Shown one piece after another: positions 17,367-28,002 of a DNA stretch of 64,000 nucleotides. The notes beneath the pieces were generated by a model, which was given only the letters and a program-made list of their open reading frames with translations, was not told the origin of the DNA and made no database searches. The stretch is from Nibribacter ruber (GTDB taxonomy: Bacteria > Bacteroidota > Bacteroidia > Cytophagales > Hymenobacteraceae). The stretch spans positions 1,240,001 to 1,304,000 of the forward strand of contig NZ_CP047897.1 of assembly GCF_009913235.1 (NCBI RefSeq). The letters run 5' to 3'. Numbering within the stretch: position 1 is the first letter of the stretch; each line of letters opens with the position of its first letter. The translations under genes and the position numbers were made by a program.

Positions 17367-18242
17367 TTATCCTACCTGGGAAACCTCAGCGTTTTTGTCA
17401 ATTTTCTTCACCAGACCTTGCAACACCTTGCCCGGGCCGCACTCTACAAACAGCGTGGCACCGTCAGCGATCATTTGCTGCACAGACTGTGTCCAACGTA
17501 CGGGAGCCGTTAATTGCTGGATGAGGTTTTGCTGAATTTCTTGCGGATCTGTATGCGGCTTGGCGTCCACGTTCTGGTACACCGGGCAGATACCCTGCTT
17601 AAACTCTGTGTTACGGATGGCCGCTTCCAGTTCTGCTTCGGCAGATTTCATGAGCGGTGAATGGAAGGCTCCGCCCACAGGTAAGACCAGGGCGCGCTTG
17701 GCACCGGCGGCTTTCATGGCTTCGCAGGCTTTTTCTACGCCGGCAATGGAACCAGAAATTACCAATTGGCCTGGGCAGTTGTAATTGGCGGCTACAACCA
17801 CGTCGTCCACCTCGGCGCATATCTGCTCCACCTTTTCGTCTTCCAGGCCCAAGATGGCGGCCATGGTAGAGGGTTGCTCCTCGCAGGCTTTTTGCATGGC
17901 CAGGGCACGTTTAGACACCAGGCGAAGGGCATCTTCAAAGGAAAGCACTTTGTTGGCGACCAAGGCAGAAAACTCACCTAAAGAGTGACCAGCTACCATC
18001 TCTGGCGTAAAATCCTGAGCCACGGCGGCCTGAATAACGGAATGCAGGAAAATGGCGGGCTGGGTGACTTTGGTTTGCTTGAGTTCTTCGTCGGTGCCAG
18101 AGAACATGATGTCGGTGATCCTGAAACCCAGAATCTCGTTGGCTTGCTCAAACAGGCGTTTGGCTTCTTCATGCTGGTCATACAGGTCCTTGCCCATGCC
18201 CACAAACTGGGAACCCTGCCCCGGAAAAACGTATGCTTTCAT
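17367..18242 (-). CDS. fabD: Malonyl CoA-acyl carrier protein transacylase
   Basis: Transfers malonate from CoA to ACP in fatty acid synthesis. 291 residues from the ATG giving MKAYVFPGQGSQFVG. A longer frame upstream only translates the 38-bp palindrome and should be ignored. Nucleophile Ser87 lies in GHSLGEF and catalytic His194 in GAFHSPLMKS. Length is normal for the family. It follows the sugar dehydratase's start by 18 bp on the same strand, so fabD may be read ahead of it. A 38-bp palindrome lies in the presumed 5' untranslated region. Confidence 0.96.
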   Translation of the reverse strand: MKAYVFPGQGSQFVGMGKDLYDQHEEAKRLFEQANEILGFRITDIMFSGTDEELKQTKVTQPAIFLHSVIQAAVAQDFTPEMVAGHSLGEFSALVANKVLSFEDALRLVSKRALAMQKACEEQPSTMAAILGLEDEKVEQICAEVDDVVVAANYNCPGQLVISGSIAGVEKACEAMKAAGAKRALVLPVGGAFHSPLMKSAEAELEAAIRNTEFKQGICPVYQNVDAKPHTDPQEIQQNLIQQLTAPVRWTQSVQQMIADGATLFVECGPGKVLQGLVKKIDKNAEVSQVG

Positions 18243-18256
18243 AGCTTTTGGTTTTT

Positions 18257-18294
18257 TGTTTTTGGTCTCTTTTCTGGAAAACAGGCCAAAAACG
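18257..18294. repeat. 38-bp palindromic repeat, copy 8 (in the fabD leader)
   Basis: TGTTTTTGGTCTCTTTTC arm, right arm ends GGCCAAAAACG. It lies between the probable fabD -7 element and the fabD start codon, so it should be transcribed as a hairpin in the leader. Confidence 0.92.
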
Positions 18295-18317
18295 GCGGTT
18301 TTCTCTAGAAAAGAAAA

Positions 18318-18325
18318 CAAAGATA
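18318..18325 (-). promoter_or_regulatory. Probable fabD -7 element (TATCTTTG)
   Basis: On the minus strand this reads TATCTTTG, matching TAnnTTTG. It sits between the upstream gene's terminator and fabD. No clear -33 element was found, as the terminator stem occupies that place. Confidence 0.45.
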
Positions 18326-18328
18326 AGA

Positions 18329-18362
18329 AAAAGGCGCCCATTCTAAGAAGGGGCGCCTTTTC
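18329..18362 (-). terminator. Intrinsic terminator of the gliding-type gene
   Basis: AAGGCGCCC stem, 11-nt loop, complementary arm, with T-run on the minus strand; 11 nt beyond the stop of the upstream gene. Confidence 0.88.
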
Positions 18363-18372
18363 TATGATGGGC

Positions 18373-21099
18373 TTAGTGGATGATCTCTACCCAGCCCTTG
18401 AATACTCTGACGTCTGGCGTGCTGGACCTTCCGTAGAATTCCACCTCCACCTGGTAGAAGTAGGTACCGTCTGCCAGGGCTTTGCCGCCATCGTCTACGC
18501 CTTTCCAGTTCAGGCCTGGTTCTGAGTTGCCTTCAAACACCTTGTTGCCCCATCGGCTGAACACTTTCAACCTGGCAGATTTAATAAAGGCCGCACCTTG
18601 TTTAGGCGTGAACACGTCATTGACCCCGTCATTGTTGGGCGTAAAGATGTTAGGCAGAATAAACACAATACAGTTGTCTTTGCAGGCCACGTCCGTCTCC
18701 TCAAATACACTGGTATTGCCGGTCACATCCGTGGCGGTCACGGCATAGCATCCCGCAAAGGACTGTAAGCCGGTATGTGTGAACGTCATAGCCTTGGTAG
18801 TCCCAATCACCTGGAAGGGGTCATCATCTTTGGCTTTATAATACACGGTGTAGAGGGCAATGTCTGCCGTGTTACAACCTTCTGGCAGGGTCCAGCTCAC
18901 CACGTTCTGGAACGGCGGGTTGGTTGGCTCCGTGATTTCAGGACATGGATCCAGGGTGACGATAGGCTTGCAGACCTGCACCAGACAGGCAATCTGGCTG
19001 TTGTTGAGGATTGGGTCTGGCAGCAACGGATTCTGGTAGGTCCCTTTGGTCACCACGTAAGCACAGTATTCCTCTCCCACCAGCAACGGAATGTTTTTGG
19101 TATAGGTACCGCTGGTTGGACCGGCGGCCACGCTGTCATAGCGCTCAAAGTTGCCACCGGGCTTCTTAAGGTAAATGACATGGTGGTATTTCCGGTCTTG
19201 CTGCGCGTTGTCCCAAGGCACGTTATAGGTCCAGTTCAAAATGAGGGAGGTGCCGTTGGCCTTGGCCGTAAGTCTTACACTAGACGCCGAGGCCGAGTCT
19301 GCCAGCACGGTAGCCGCCCCTGCCCCATCGCCACGGTATAATTCCACGCGGTAGATGTAGGAGGTGTCCTGGGTGTTGAGCCCGTTGTCTACAAAGATGG
19401 TGTCATTCAAGCCCAGGTTAGGACGCACCTCTGTGAAGACCGCCGCTGGGCCGCGGCCTTGGCCTAGGGCTCTCAGCAACCGGTACCGGTACGGGCCAGG
19501 CAACTGATCTATCAAGGTTTTGGGTTTGTTCCACTCCACGCGCATCTTACCGGTGGTGGTGCTGGTTTCTGTTACGCTGACCTTGGTCATGGCCAGGGAC
19601 TCCAGCGTGGCGCACACTTCATTAGAGGCTAGGCTTTCTCCGCCTCCGGGCGCTCCAAACTCCACATAGATCCGGTAGCAGTAGGTTTTGTTGCGCGGCA
19701 GGCCTTGTCCGTTGTTGGTGTCTGTGAAGGTGGTGGCGTTGGCATTCACCTGCCCTACGCGCACGAACCCAGAAGACGCCGGAATTCCGGTCTCGCAGTA
19801 GCCAGGCACAAACGTAGAAGGCCCTTCTTTTCTATATATATAAATGCGGCTGGCGTTGACGCAGTTGTAGGCCTGCCAGTTGATGGTGATGGTATTACTG
19901 CTCTGTACCACTGCGGTGGTGAGCACGGGCGGCGGCCCGATGACCGTAATGCGCCAAGGCTGGATGTCTACCAGCGGCTGCACCCCGGCTGGCGGAATAT
20001 CAACCGCCCTGAACGTGACCTGGTACGGCTGACGACGCACGTCTAAACAAGCCAGAGTCTGCCAGTTGAACACGTAGGCGGTATCTGGAGTGCTTGCTTT
20101 GGTAAAGGTGGCCGGCGGCAACATCTCCCCAAAGGCAGACACGTTTACCTTGTGCCGGTCTGGGTCTGTTACTATAATGGTGTCCCGCAGTCTGGTGCCG
20201 GCTATAATACAGGTGTCTCTGGGCACAAACAGCCTGGGCGGCCTGTTGGGAATGTCCTTTACTAGAATCTGCATGTCGCGCACCACGCGTCCAATGAGCC
20301 GCTTGTTGCGCCACTCCTCTACCACGAAGGCAATGTTGAACTCTCCCAAGACGCCGGGCGTGTTCCAGGTGATCTGACCAGTGACGGGGTCTAACCTAAA
20401 GAAGGGCGCGCCCGAGTTGACCGGAATGCCCAAAAAGTTTTCCAGACCGCGGTAACCAGGAGCAATGGTGGCAATGGGGTTGCCACAGGCATCACGGCCG
20501 CCGTCTATCCTGGGCTCAAACATCCTGAACACCAGGCTGTCGCCGTCCTCGTCATATGCACCGGGGTTGTGCACGAAAATGTTGTTGATGTCTGCCACGT
20601 CAATGGGCGGCACCAGCAAGACCGGAGACCGGTTAATGCCCAAAAACTGGTCAATGGTTACGGTAGAAGTCAGGAAAAACGACTGCTGCACCGAGTTGGA
20701 CAGGTTGATGATGCTGGCGTTTCTATTTTCCCCAATGAAAGAGACGGTGAACGTACCGTCCCCAGAATAGGTGTGCTCAAAGAAATAGGTATTGACCAAC
20801 GTGTTGTTCTCTCCGTTCTGCAACAACACCCTGGAGGCTCTCACCGACGTCTGAGGCGTGCTACAGTCGCCGAAGTACAGTGTGGCCTGCTCGTCTTCAA
20901 TGCCGCCGGCCACCGTGTAGGTAACCAGCTTAAAGAAGAAACGAAGAGGGTTCCTGGCAGCGGTGGTGTCACTTTTGGCAAAGATGTTCCCCGCCCGTAT
21001 GTGGGTGGCCTGCGCGGCAGGAGCAGAAAACAGTAAAAACGCGAACAACCCAAGCAGGAAACCAAGCCGGGCGAGCAGTCCTTGACGTTTTAAAGGCAT
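18373..21099 (-). CDS. Secreted multidomain protein with T9SS type B (gliding motility-associated) C-terminal domain
   Basis: 908 residues from the ATG giving MPLKRQGLLARLGFLL, which yields a proper signal peptide (FLLFSAPAAQA|THIRAGN). An upstream in-frame Met adds a poor leader. The body has beta-rich domains, several fibronectin III-like (for example NTITINWQAYNC, TSLILNWTYNVPW, NVVSWTLPEGC). The last 90 residues carry the CHU_C/type B sorting signature: ILPNIFTPNNDGVNDVF, LKVFSRWGNKVFE, and GTYFYQVEVEF with a final KGWVEIIH. This predicts type IX export and surface attachment, so an adhesin or matrix role is likely though not proven. Single gene with its own terminator, divergent from sdhC. 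Confidence 0.9.
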   Translation of the reverse strand: MPLKRQGLLARLGFLLGLFAFLLFSAPAAQATHIRAGNIFAKSDTTAARNPLRFFFKLVTYTVAGGIEDEQATLYFGDCSTPQTSVRASRVLLQNGENNTLVNTYFFEHTYSGDGTFTVSFIGENRNASIINLSNSVQQSFFLTSTVTIDQFLGINRSPVLLVPPIDVADINNIFVHNPGAYDEDGDSLVFRMFEPRIDGGRDACGNPIATIAPGYRGLENFLGIPVNSGAPFFRLDPVTGQITWNTPGVLGEFNIAFVVEEWRNKRLIGRVVRDMQILVKDIPNRPPRLFVPRDTCIIAGTRLRDTIIVTDPDRHKVNVSAFGEMLPPATFTKASTPDTAYVFNWQTLACLDVRRQPYQVTFRAVDIPPAGVQPLVDIQPWRITVIGPPPVLTTAVVQSSNTITINWQAYNCVNASRIYIYRKEGPSTFVPGYCETGIPASSGFVRVGQVNANATTFTDTNNGQGLPRNKTYCYRIYVEFGAPGGGESLASNEVCATLESLAMTKVSVTETSTTTGKMRVEWNKPKTLIDQLPGPYRYRLLRALGQGRGPAAVFTEVRPNLGLNDTIFVDNGLNTQDTSYIYRVELYRGDGAGAATVLADSASASSVRLTAKANGTSLILNWTYNVPWDNAQQDRKYHHVIYLKKPGGNFERYDSVAAGPTSGTYTKNIPLLVGEEYCAYVVTKGTYQNPLLPDPILNNSQIACLVQVCKPIVTLDPCPEITEPTNPPFQNVVSWTLPEGCNTADIALYTVYYKAKDDDPFQVIGTTKAMTFTHTGLQSFAGCYAVTATDVTGNTSVFEETDVACKDNCIVFILPNIFTPNNDGVNDVFTPKQGAAFIKSARLKVFSRWGNKVFEGNSEPGLNWKGVDDGGKALADGTYFYQVEVEFYGRSSTPDVRVFKGWVEIIH

Positions 21100-21252
21100 A
21101 GAGTAGAGTTTTGCATGCAGTAACAAAGATAAAATAAGACGCCAGAAGGCCATAAGATGACATGGCAGCGGCGCACGAATCTTCGCTGAAATATAGGTTC
21201 TTTTCTATAACGTATTCTAAAGTTTCCTGTTGTAATACTTCAACGGCATTCT

Positions 21253-21290
21253 GGTTTTTAGCCAATTTTTCTGAAAACAAGCTAAAAACA
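21253..21290. repeat. 38-bp palindromic repeat, copy 9
   Basis: A more diverged copy (GGTTTTTAGCCAATTTTT, right arm ends CTAAAAACA) in the 5'-5' gap between the type B sorting gene and sdhC, upstream of the sdh promoter. Confidence 0.8.
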
Positions 21291-21358
21291 ACTTTGTTTA
21301 GTCAGGAGAAGGCGCTGCGCAGACGGCAATTTAGATTAATTCAAAATTGCTTTGCACG

Positions 21359-21389
21359 TTGCGTAACAAAGGCACGCCGTGTACCTTTG
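21359..21389 (+). promoter_or_regulatory. sdhCAB promoter (TTG-N20-TACCTTTG)
   Basis: TTG at 21359-21361 and TACCTTTG at 21382-21389, 20 nt apart, match the Bacteroidetes primary sigma consensus (TTG/TTTG, about 19 nt, TAnnTTTG). Transcription would start about 45 nt upstream of the sdhC ATG. The rest of this gap of about 340 bp holds only a 38-bp palindrome. Confidence 0.7.
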
Positions 21390-21441
21390 GAAAGATTTTA
21401 CCAATCCTGTTACCCTAATTCTACAACCTTAACACAGCAAA

Positions 21442-22131
21442 ATGAGTTGGTTTTCAAAAACGTTTTCCAGTACCATTGGGCGCAAGCTTTTAGTGGCTGT
21501 CACTGGACTGTTTCTCTGCTCTTTTTTGGTAGTGCACCTGGTGGGAAACCTCCAGTTGTTCAAAGGTGATGGCGGCGCGTCCTTCAACATCTACTCCCAT
21601 TTCATGGCAACAAACCCTATCATCCGCACTATGGAAATTGTGCTGGTCTTGGGTTTTGGATTTCACATTTATGAGGCCCTGGTACTTACCAGAAGAAACA
21701 AAGGCGCTCGTACTACAGAGTACGCGTACAACCGCCCGCAAGACAACAGCAACTGGTCTTCGCGCAACATGGGTCTGCTAGGCACCGTGATCCTGGTGTT
21801 CTTGATCATCCACTTGTACAACTTCTTCTGGAGAGCCCGCTTTGGCGAGCCCAACATGATTCCCATTGAAGGCACGGACTATGATGACCTGTACTCAGTG
21901 GTAGTGCAGTCGTTCCACTTATGGTGGTATGTGTTGATTTATGTGCTGGGTCAGATTGCCCTGGGTTATCACCTGTTCCACGGGTTCCAAAGCGCCTTCC
22001 AGACCCTGGGATTGAACCACAAGAAGTACACGCCGGCCATCCAGATGTTTGGGGCCTTCTTCTCCATTGTGATCGCAGCGGGCTTTGCCTCTATGCCACT
22101 CTATTTTTTCATCAAAGACGTTGTTTTGTAA
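21442..22131 (+). CDS. sdhC: Succinate dehydrogenase cytochrome b subunit
   Basis: 229-residue membrane anchor of respiratory complex II, of the B558 type found in Bacteroidetes and Bacillus, where one five-helix subunit replaces SdhC plus SdhD. The first helix holds RKLLVAVTGLFLCSFLVVHLVGNLQ, with a haem-ligand candidate His. Other histidines occur in FGFHIYEA, FLIIHLYNFFW, SFHLWWYV and GYHLFHGFQSAF, enough for a di-haem protein. First gene of sdhCAB, with 12 nt to sdhA. Confidence 0.95.
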   Translation: MSWFSKTFSSTIGRKLLVAVTGLFLCSFLVVHLVGNLQLFKGDGGASFNIYSHFMATNPIIRTMEIVLVLGFGFHIYEALVLTRRNKGARTTEYAYNRPQDNSNWSSRNMGLLGTVILVFLIIHLYNFFWRARFGEPNMIPIEGTDYDDLYSVVVQSFHLWWYVLIYVLGQIALGYHLFHGFQSAFQTLGLNHKKYTPAIQMFGAFFSIVIAAGFASMPLYFFIKDVVL

Positions 22132-22143
22132 TAAGCGAACGCT

Positions 22144-24057
<1,914 letters not shown>

Positions 24058-24060
24058 CGA

Positions 24061-24163
24061 TTAATTAAAAATTAGGAATTAAAAATTAGAAATGGGTTTC
24101 TATCAGAAACGGCAACCATCTCTTCCCTTAATTTCTAATTCATAATTTATAATTTCTAATTAG
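24061..24163. repeat. AT-rich inverted repeat between sdhA and sdhB
   Basis: Left side is built of AATTAAAAATTAGGAATT-like units, right side of TTTCTAATTCATAATTT-like units, roughly complementary around a 40-nt centre. It would form a long weak hairpin in the sdh mRNA, possibly a processing or stability element. Similar TAATTTCTAATT spacers occur near 61420. Confidence 0.7.
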
Positions 24164-24170
24164 AAAGATA

Positions 24171-24953
24171 ATGGCTGGTAATAATCCTAACAGCAAACCC
24201 ATGAACCTGACGCTGAAAGTTTGGAGACAGAGAAACTCCCAGGCGGCCGGTAAATTGGAGACATACCAAGTAAAAGATATTTCGCCTGAGATGTCTTTCC
24301 TGGAGATGATGGACGTGCTGAACGAAGACCTTCTTCGTAGCGGGGTAGACCCAATCGCATTTGACCATGATTGCCGTGAAGGTATCTGCGGAATGTGCAG
24401 TTTATACATCAACGGCCGTGCGCACGGCCCAGAAAGAGGAACCACCACGTGCCAGTTGCACATGCGTAAGTTCTCTGACGGAGACACCATCACCATTGAG
24501 CCTTGGCGCGCGGGCCCCTTCCCTATCTTAAAGGACCTTTGCGTAGACCGTTCAGCCTTGGACAGAATCCAGCAGGCAGGTGGGTACGTGTCCATCAATA
24601 CCGGTGGGGTGCCAGACGCCAATGAGATTCCAATCCCGAAGCTGATTGCAGACAAAGCCTTTGATGCGGCTACCTGTATTGGTTGCGGTGCCTGTGTGGC
24701 AGCTTGCAAAAACTCTTCGGCCATGTTGTTCACCAGCGCTAAGATTTCTCAGCTTGCTATGTTACCGCAAGGCAAGGTGGAGCGCAAGACGCGTGTAGAG
24801 AACATGGTGGCCCAGATGGACATTGAAGGCTTTGGTGCCTGCTCTAACATTGGCGCTTGTGCCGCTGAATGCCCGGTTGGTATTTCTCTGGAGAACATTG
24901 CCATGATGAACCGCGAGTACATCTCTGCCAAGTTCACCTCTGAGAACGTATAG
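24171..24953 (+). CDS. sdhB: Succinate dehydrogenase iron-sulfur subunit
   Basis: 260-residue electron-transfer subunit of complex II. The N-terminal plant-type ferredoxin domain binds 2Fe-2S through [17 protein letters not shown] and a later Cys in TTTCQLHM. The C-terminal domain has the two clusters' ligands [15 protein letters not shown] and [15 protein letters not shown]. Length and motifs fit the Bacteroidetes SdhB/FrdB. Last gene of sdhCAB, followed by an intrinsic terminator joined to a 38-bp palindrome. Confidence 0.97.
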   Translation: MAGNNPNSKPMNLTLKVWRQRNSQAAGKLETYQVKDISPEMSFLEMMDVLNEDLLRSGVDPIAFDHDCREGICGMCSLYINGRAHGPERGTTTCQLHMRKFSDGDTITIEPWRAGPFPILKDLCVDRSALDRIQQAGGYVSINTGGVPDANEIPIPKLIADKAFDAATCIGCGACVAACKNSSAMLFTSAKISQLAMLPQGKVERKTRVENMVAQMDIEGFGACSNIGACAAECPVGISLENIAMMNREYISAKFTSENV

Positions 24954-24972
24954 TTTTACTTCATTCATTTTG

Positions 24973-25008
24973 AAAAGGCGGAGCTTCCATGGCTTCGCCT
25001 TTTCTGTT
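24973..25008 (+). terminator. sdh operon terminator
   Basis: AAAAGGCGGAGC stem with its complement GCTTCGCCTTTT (one G-T pair), short loop, then TTCTGTTTTT. The T-run runs into the next palindromic repeat. Confidence 0.85.
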
Positions 25009-25042
25009 TTTGGCTTGTTTTCCAGAAAACAAGCCAAAAACA
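25005..25042. repeat. 38-bp palindromic repeat, copy 10 (perfect arms, changed ends)
   Basis: TGTTTTTGGCTTGTTTTC and its exact complement around a CA centre. Both arms differ from the consensus at paired positions (TG/CA end pair, T-A inner pair), so pairing is kept. Confidence 0.95.
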
Positions 25043-25126
25043 GAAAATCCCATTCCCGTAGGCATTGCCTGAAACCTGTAACTTTGAGCGGCCTTCTGGG
25101 TTAAAGAGGCTAAAGACCAACCACGC

Positions 25127-25651
25127 ATGATTCTGATCATTTCCGGCACCAACAGACCTGATTCCCTATCCTTGCAGATTGCGCAGCTGTACCAGACGCT
25201 ACTCACCCAACGCCACCAGCCCTCTGAAATCCTGGACCTGCAAGACCTGCCCCTGGATTTCGCCTCCCCGGCGCTTTACAACCGCGAGTTGTACTCACAA
25301 GAATTCCTTGATTTGAGAGCTCAGGTGGCCAGCGCCCAGAAAATAGTATTCATCGTACCCGAGTACAACAACTCTTTTCCTGGCGTCTTAAAAGCATTCA
25401 TAGACGGCCTGGAATACCCCCATGCCCTCCGGAATAAAAAGGGTGCCTTGGTAGGTCTCTCTACCGGAAGCCAGGGAGGCGCCTTAGCCCTCAGCCACCT
25501 CACTGACATCCTGAACTATTGCGGCCTGCACGTGTTGGCCCAGAAACCCCGCTTGGCTTTTGTACATAAACATCTGCAAGCTGGCATTTTCACAAATCCC
25601 CTCTACCTACAATTGCTGGAAGAGCAGGTAGAAGCCCTTATCCCGTTTTAA
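25127..25651 (+). CDS. NADPH-dependent FMN reductase family protein
   Basis: 174-residue flavodoxin-fold protein. FMN-phosphate loop ISGTNRPDSLSLQIA at the N-terminus, the family motif PEYNNSFPGVLKAFID in the middle, and GLSTGSQGGALALSHL near the third flavin loop. Such proteins (azoreductase/chromate-reductase-like) reduce quinones or other acceptors with NAD(P)H; the true substrate is unknown. Cytosolic, single gene. A TAACTTTG -7-like sequence at 25079-25086 may start its transcript. Confidence 0.92.
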   Translation: MILIISGTNRPDSLSLQIAQLYQTLLTQRHQPSEILDLQDLPLDFASPALYNRELYSQEFLDLRAQVASAQKIVFIVPEYNNSFPGVLKAFIDGLEYPHALRNKKGALVGLSTGSQGGALALSHLTDILNYCGLHVLAQKPRLAFVHKHLQAGIFTNPLYLQLLEEQVEALIPF

Positions 25652-25672
25652 CTTTCTAATTCCACTTTAATA

Positions 25673-25710
25673 CGTTTTTGGCTTGTTTTCTGGGATCTAG
25701 GCGAAAAATG
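25673..25710. repeat. 38-bp palindromic repeat, copy 11
   Basis: CGTTTTTGGCTTGTTTTC arm is intact; the right arm is decayed (GATCTAGGCGAAAAATG). 3' of the FMN reductase gene. Confidence 0.85.
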
Positions 25711-26423
25711 GCAGGTTTGAAATTTATATTAAAGTGACAATCAAGAAGCTTATAGGCTCCAAGCAGTTGAAAACCGCGTGCCAAAGTAGGATTAAGCAGG
25801 AATTATAATTCAAAGATTCATCATCAACGATAGTCTCGTCGGAAGTTGCAAATTCCCTCTACTGCGCTCGCTGCTTCAAACTCTCGTTTGTTCAATCCTC
25901 ATGGGGAATTTGCCAGTGGCAATAGCCATTACAATCCGCACATGCTCCAACTGAATTTAGGATAGGCCTTTACTAAACGCACCATTTCCAGTCTTTCCGT
26001 CGAGCCGCCTAAGCAGGTTACCGCCTCAGATTAGATCAGCGGCAAAGACGGAGAGCCGGCCGTTCCTCTCCCAAAACTGCATCCACGCAGAAGAGGCAAG
26101 CTAGTACAGCGCGAGGCGGGAAGACGGGGCCCCGCGGCCGCGAGCGCTTGGCGGTGACAATGAAACAAGGCGGCATAAGGGCACCGGAAGAAAGAACCTT
26201 CTCAGGAGCAGCCCACGGAGGCGCACGGCAGAAAGTCATGGATGTAACATCCACACCAGAGATACATAAGCAAAGCCCTAAGAAGAGTTGCAGTAGGAGA
26301 AGAGGCCTTAGGCGCGTCTTTGGCAAATTTACCGCCAACAACGCCCAGCGGCAACCCAAACAACAGCAAGGACAGAAGACAACGATATGAAGCCCTCACT
26401 TCCACATAACTCCTCCATCAAAA

Positions 26424-26457
26424 AAACAGCCCAAAACCGTTTCCGATTTTGGGCTGT
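26424..26457 (-). terminator. Terminator of the dcw operon (after ftsZ)
   Basis: AACAGCCCAAAA and TTTTGGGCTGTT form a perfect 12-bp stem around a CCGTTTCCGA loop, flanked by A/T runs. The right arm is part of the adjoining 38-bp repeat. Confidence 0.8.
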
Positions 26458-26481
26458 TTCCTGAGAAATAAGCGAAAAACG
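26444..26481. repeat. 38-bp palindromic repeat, copy 12
   Basis: CGATTTTGGGCTGTTTCC... ends AGCGAAAAACG, one base from the ftsZ stop codon. Its left arm doubles as a terminator arm. Confidence 0.85.
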
Positions 26482-26482
26482 C

Positions 26483-27979
26483 TTAGTCTACATTATCATG
26501 CAGGAAACGATTGTCTCCTAATAATTCATTGTCATCATTCAGGTTGAAACGAGAAATCTGCTGCTCAGTAGATGGCGTCACTGTCTCCAGATTCACGTTG
26601 CGGCGCAGGTACGCAGGCACTTCTAGTTTCTCTTTGATGGCAGCATCTGAGTACATGTCAGCACTTAGGCCGCGTAAACGTTCTCTGCGCTCATTGATAC
26701 GGCTGGCATCTCTGGACTCGCGCAGGGGCTCTGCTACGGGCGCATAAGCAGGCTCTTCAAAGGCGGTAGTGAAGATTTCGCTGTTACCTAAGTCAAAGAT
26801 GATCTTGCCTTCGGTGACCGGTTCTGGTCTGCGCACAGGTTCCGCTGCAATCACAGTAGACGGAGAAGCCGTTGGGGCCACGCTATGCGTGGGAACTACA
26901 ATAGGTGCGGCAGGTTCAGAAATAACAACGGGAGCTACCTGAGGCTGAGATACCGCTACTGGCTCTGCCTCAATCTCTTTTTTTGGCTGTGGAAGATTCT
27001 CGTGGTTACGGGCAAAACCAGTGGCAATCACCGTTACTCTAATGCTGGCACCCAGCGAAGAATCAATGCCATGCCCGAAGATCACCTCAGAATCATCACC
27101 GGCTTTCTCCTGGATGTAATCCGTGATTTCGGTCAACTCATCCATTTCCAGTTCTGCCTGATCACCAGACATGATGGAAAGAAGGATTTTCTGAGCGCCA
27201 TGAATGTCGGTGTTGTTTAACAGCGGGGAAGACAAGGACTCCTCGGCGGCTCTTAGCGCTCTGTTCTCACCTTCCGTGATGGCAGAACCCATCACAGCGG
27301 CACCAGAGTCTTTCATGACCGTCTTCACATCTTCAAAGTCCACGTTCACCTCAGAAGTCACCGTGATGATCTCCGCGATAGACTTGGCAGCCGTGGTCAA
27401 AACGTTGTCTGCTTTGGCAAACGCAGCTCTGATGGGCAGATTCCCAAACATCTCGCGCAGCTTATCATTGAGGATGACCAGGACGGTGTCACAGTTCTCG
27501 CTCAGTTCTTTGATACCATTGTCAGCGGCGGTGCGCTTCTTTTTGCCTTCAAAGGCAAAGGGAGCGGTCACTATGCCCACGGTTAAGATGTCCATTTCCT
27601 TGGCCACCTTGGCAATGACTGGGGCGGCGCCGGTACCGGTTCCACCACCCATCCCTGCCGTAATGAACACCATTTTGGTATGGGCACCTAACAGTTCTCT
27701 AATCTCTTCTTTGCTTTCCAGGGCGGCCTGCTTGCCACGCTCAGGGTTGGCACCAGCACCCAGACCTTCGGTCAAGGTAGTGCCTATCTGCAGCTTGTTG
27801 GGCACACTGCTACTTTTCAAAGCCTGTTCATCGGTATTGCACACCACAAACTCCACGTCTTTAATGCCTTGGCTGAACATGTGGTTCACGGCATTACTTC
27901 CTCCTCCACCAACACCAATCACCTTGATGATTGACTTGGAGTGCGATGGCACATCAAACTTGTACGATGAAAAACTCAT
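26483..27979 (-). CDS. ftsZ: Cell division protein FtsZ
   Basis: 498-residue tubulin-like GTPase that forms the division ring. N-terminal core: GVGGGGSNAVNHM, the GTP signature GMGGGTGTGAAPVIA, and the T7-loop region NVDFEDVKTVM. A long linker (about residues 330-440, rich in Pro, Val and Glu) leads to PAYLRRNVNLE and a tail ending NRFLHDNVD that probably contacts FtsA. The linker makes it longer than Escherichia coli FtsZ, as is usual in Bacteroidetes. Last gene of the dcw operon, 23 nt after ftsA. Confidence 0.98.
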   Translation of the reverse strand: MSFSSYKFDVPSHSKSIIKVIGVGGGGSNAVNHMFSQGIKDVEFVVCNTDEQALKSSSVPNKLQIGTTLTEGLGAGANPERGKQAALESKEEIRELLGAHTKMVFITAGMGGGTGTGAAPVIAKVAKEMDILTVGIVTAPFAFEGKKKRTAADNGIKELSENCDTVLVILNDKLREMFGNLPIRAAFAKADNVLTTAAKSIAEIITVTSEVNVDFEDVKTVMKDSGAAVMGSAITEGENRALRAAEESLSSPLLNNTDIHGAQKILLSIMSGDQAELEMDELTEITDYIQEKAGDDSEVIFGHGIDSSLGASIRVTVIATGFARNHENLPQPKKEIEAEPVAVSQPQVAPVVISEPAAPIVVPTHSVAPTASPSTVIAAEPVRRPEPVTEGKIIFDLGNSEIFTTAFEEPAYAPVAEPLRESRDASRINERRERLRGLSADMYSDAAIKEKLEVPAYLRRNVNLETVTPSTEQQISRFNLNDDNELLGDNRFLHDNVD

Positions 27980-28002
27980 TTCTTACCCTCCTGAATTACT
28001 CG

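Larger units (their letters stand above)
25652..26482. other. Long gene-free region with a GC-rich block
   Basis: No ORF here has convincing coding character. It contains two 38-bp palindromes (25673 and 26444), a 10-bp perfect inverted repeat GCAAATTCCC/GGGAATTTGC (25848-25857 and 25904-25913), and an unusually GC-rich block at about 26035-26390 holding GGGGCCCCGCGGCCGC. Overlapping minus-strand frames are open across the block (26036-26359 and 26202-26405), but with Cys- and Pro-rich low-quality translations. It could be a structured RNA or a decayed element. Confidence 0.6.

Noticed and set aside
18243-18341. N-terminal extension of FabD (33 residues)
   Set aside because: It only translates the 38-bp palindrome and promoter region; FabD homology starts exactly at MKAYVFPGQG.
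26036-26405. Minus-strand ORFs in the gap 3' of ftsZ as genes
   Set aside because: Two overlapping frames, Cys/Pro-rich, no recognisable domain or proper upstream context; open frames are expected in GC-rich DNA.
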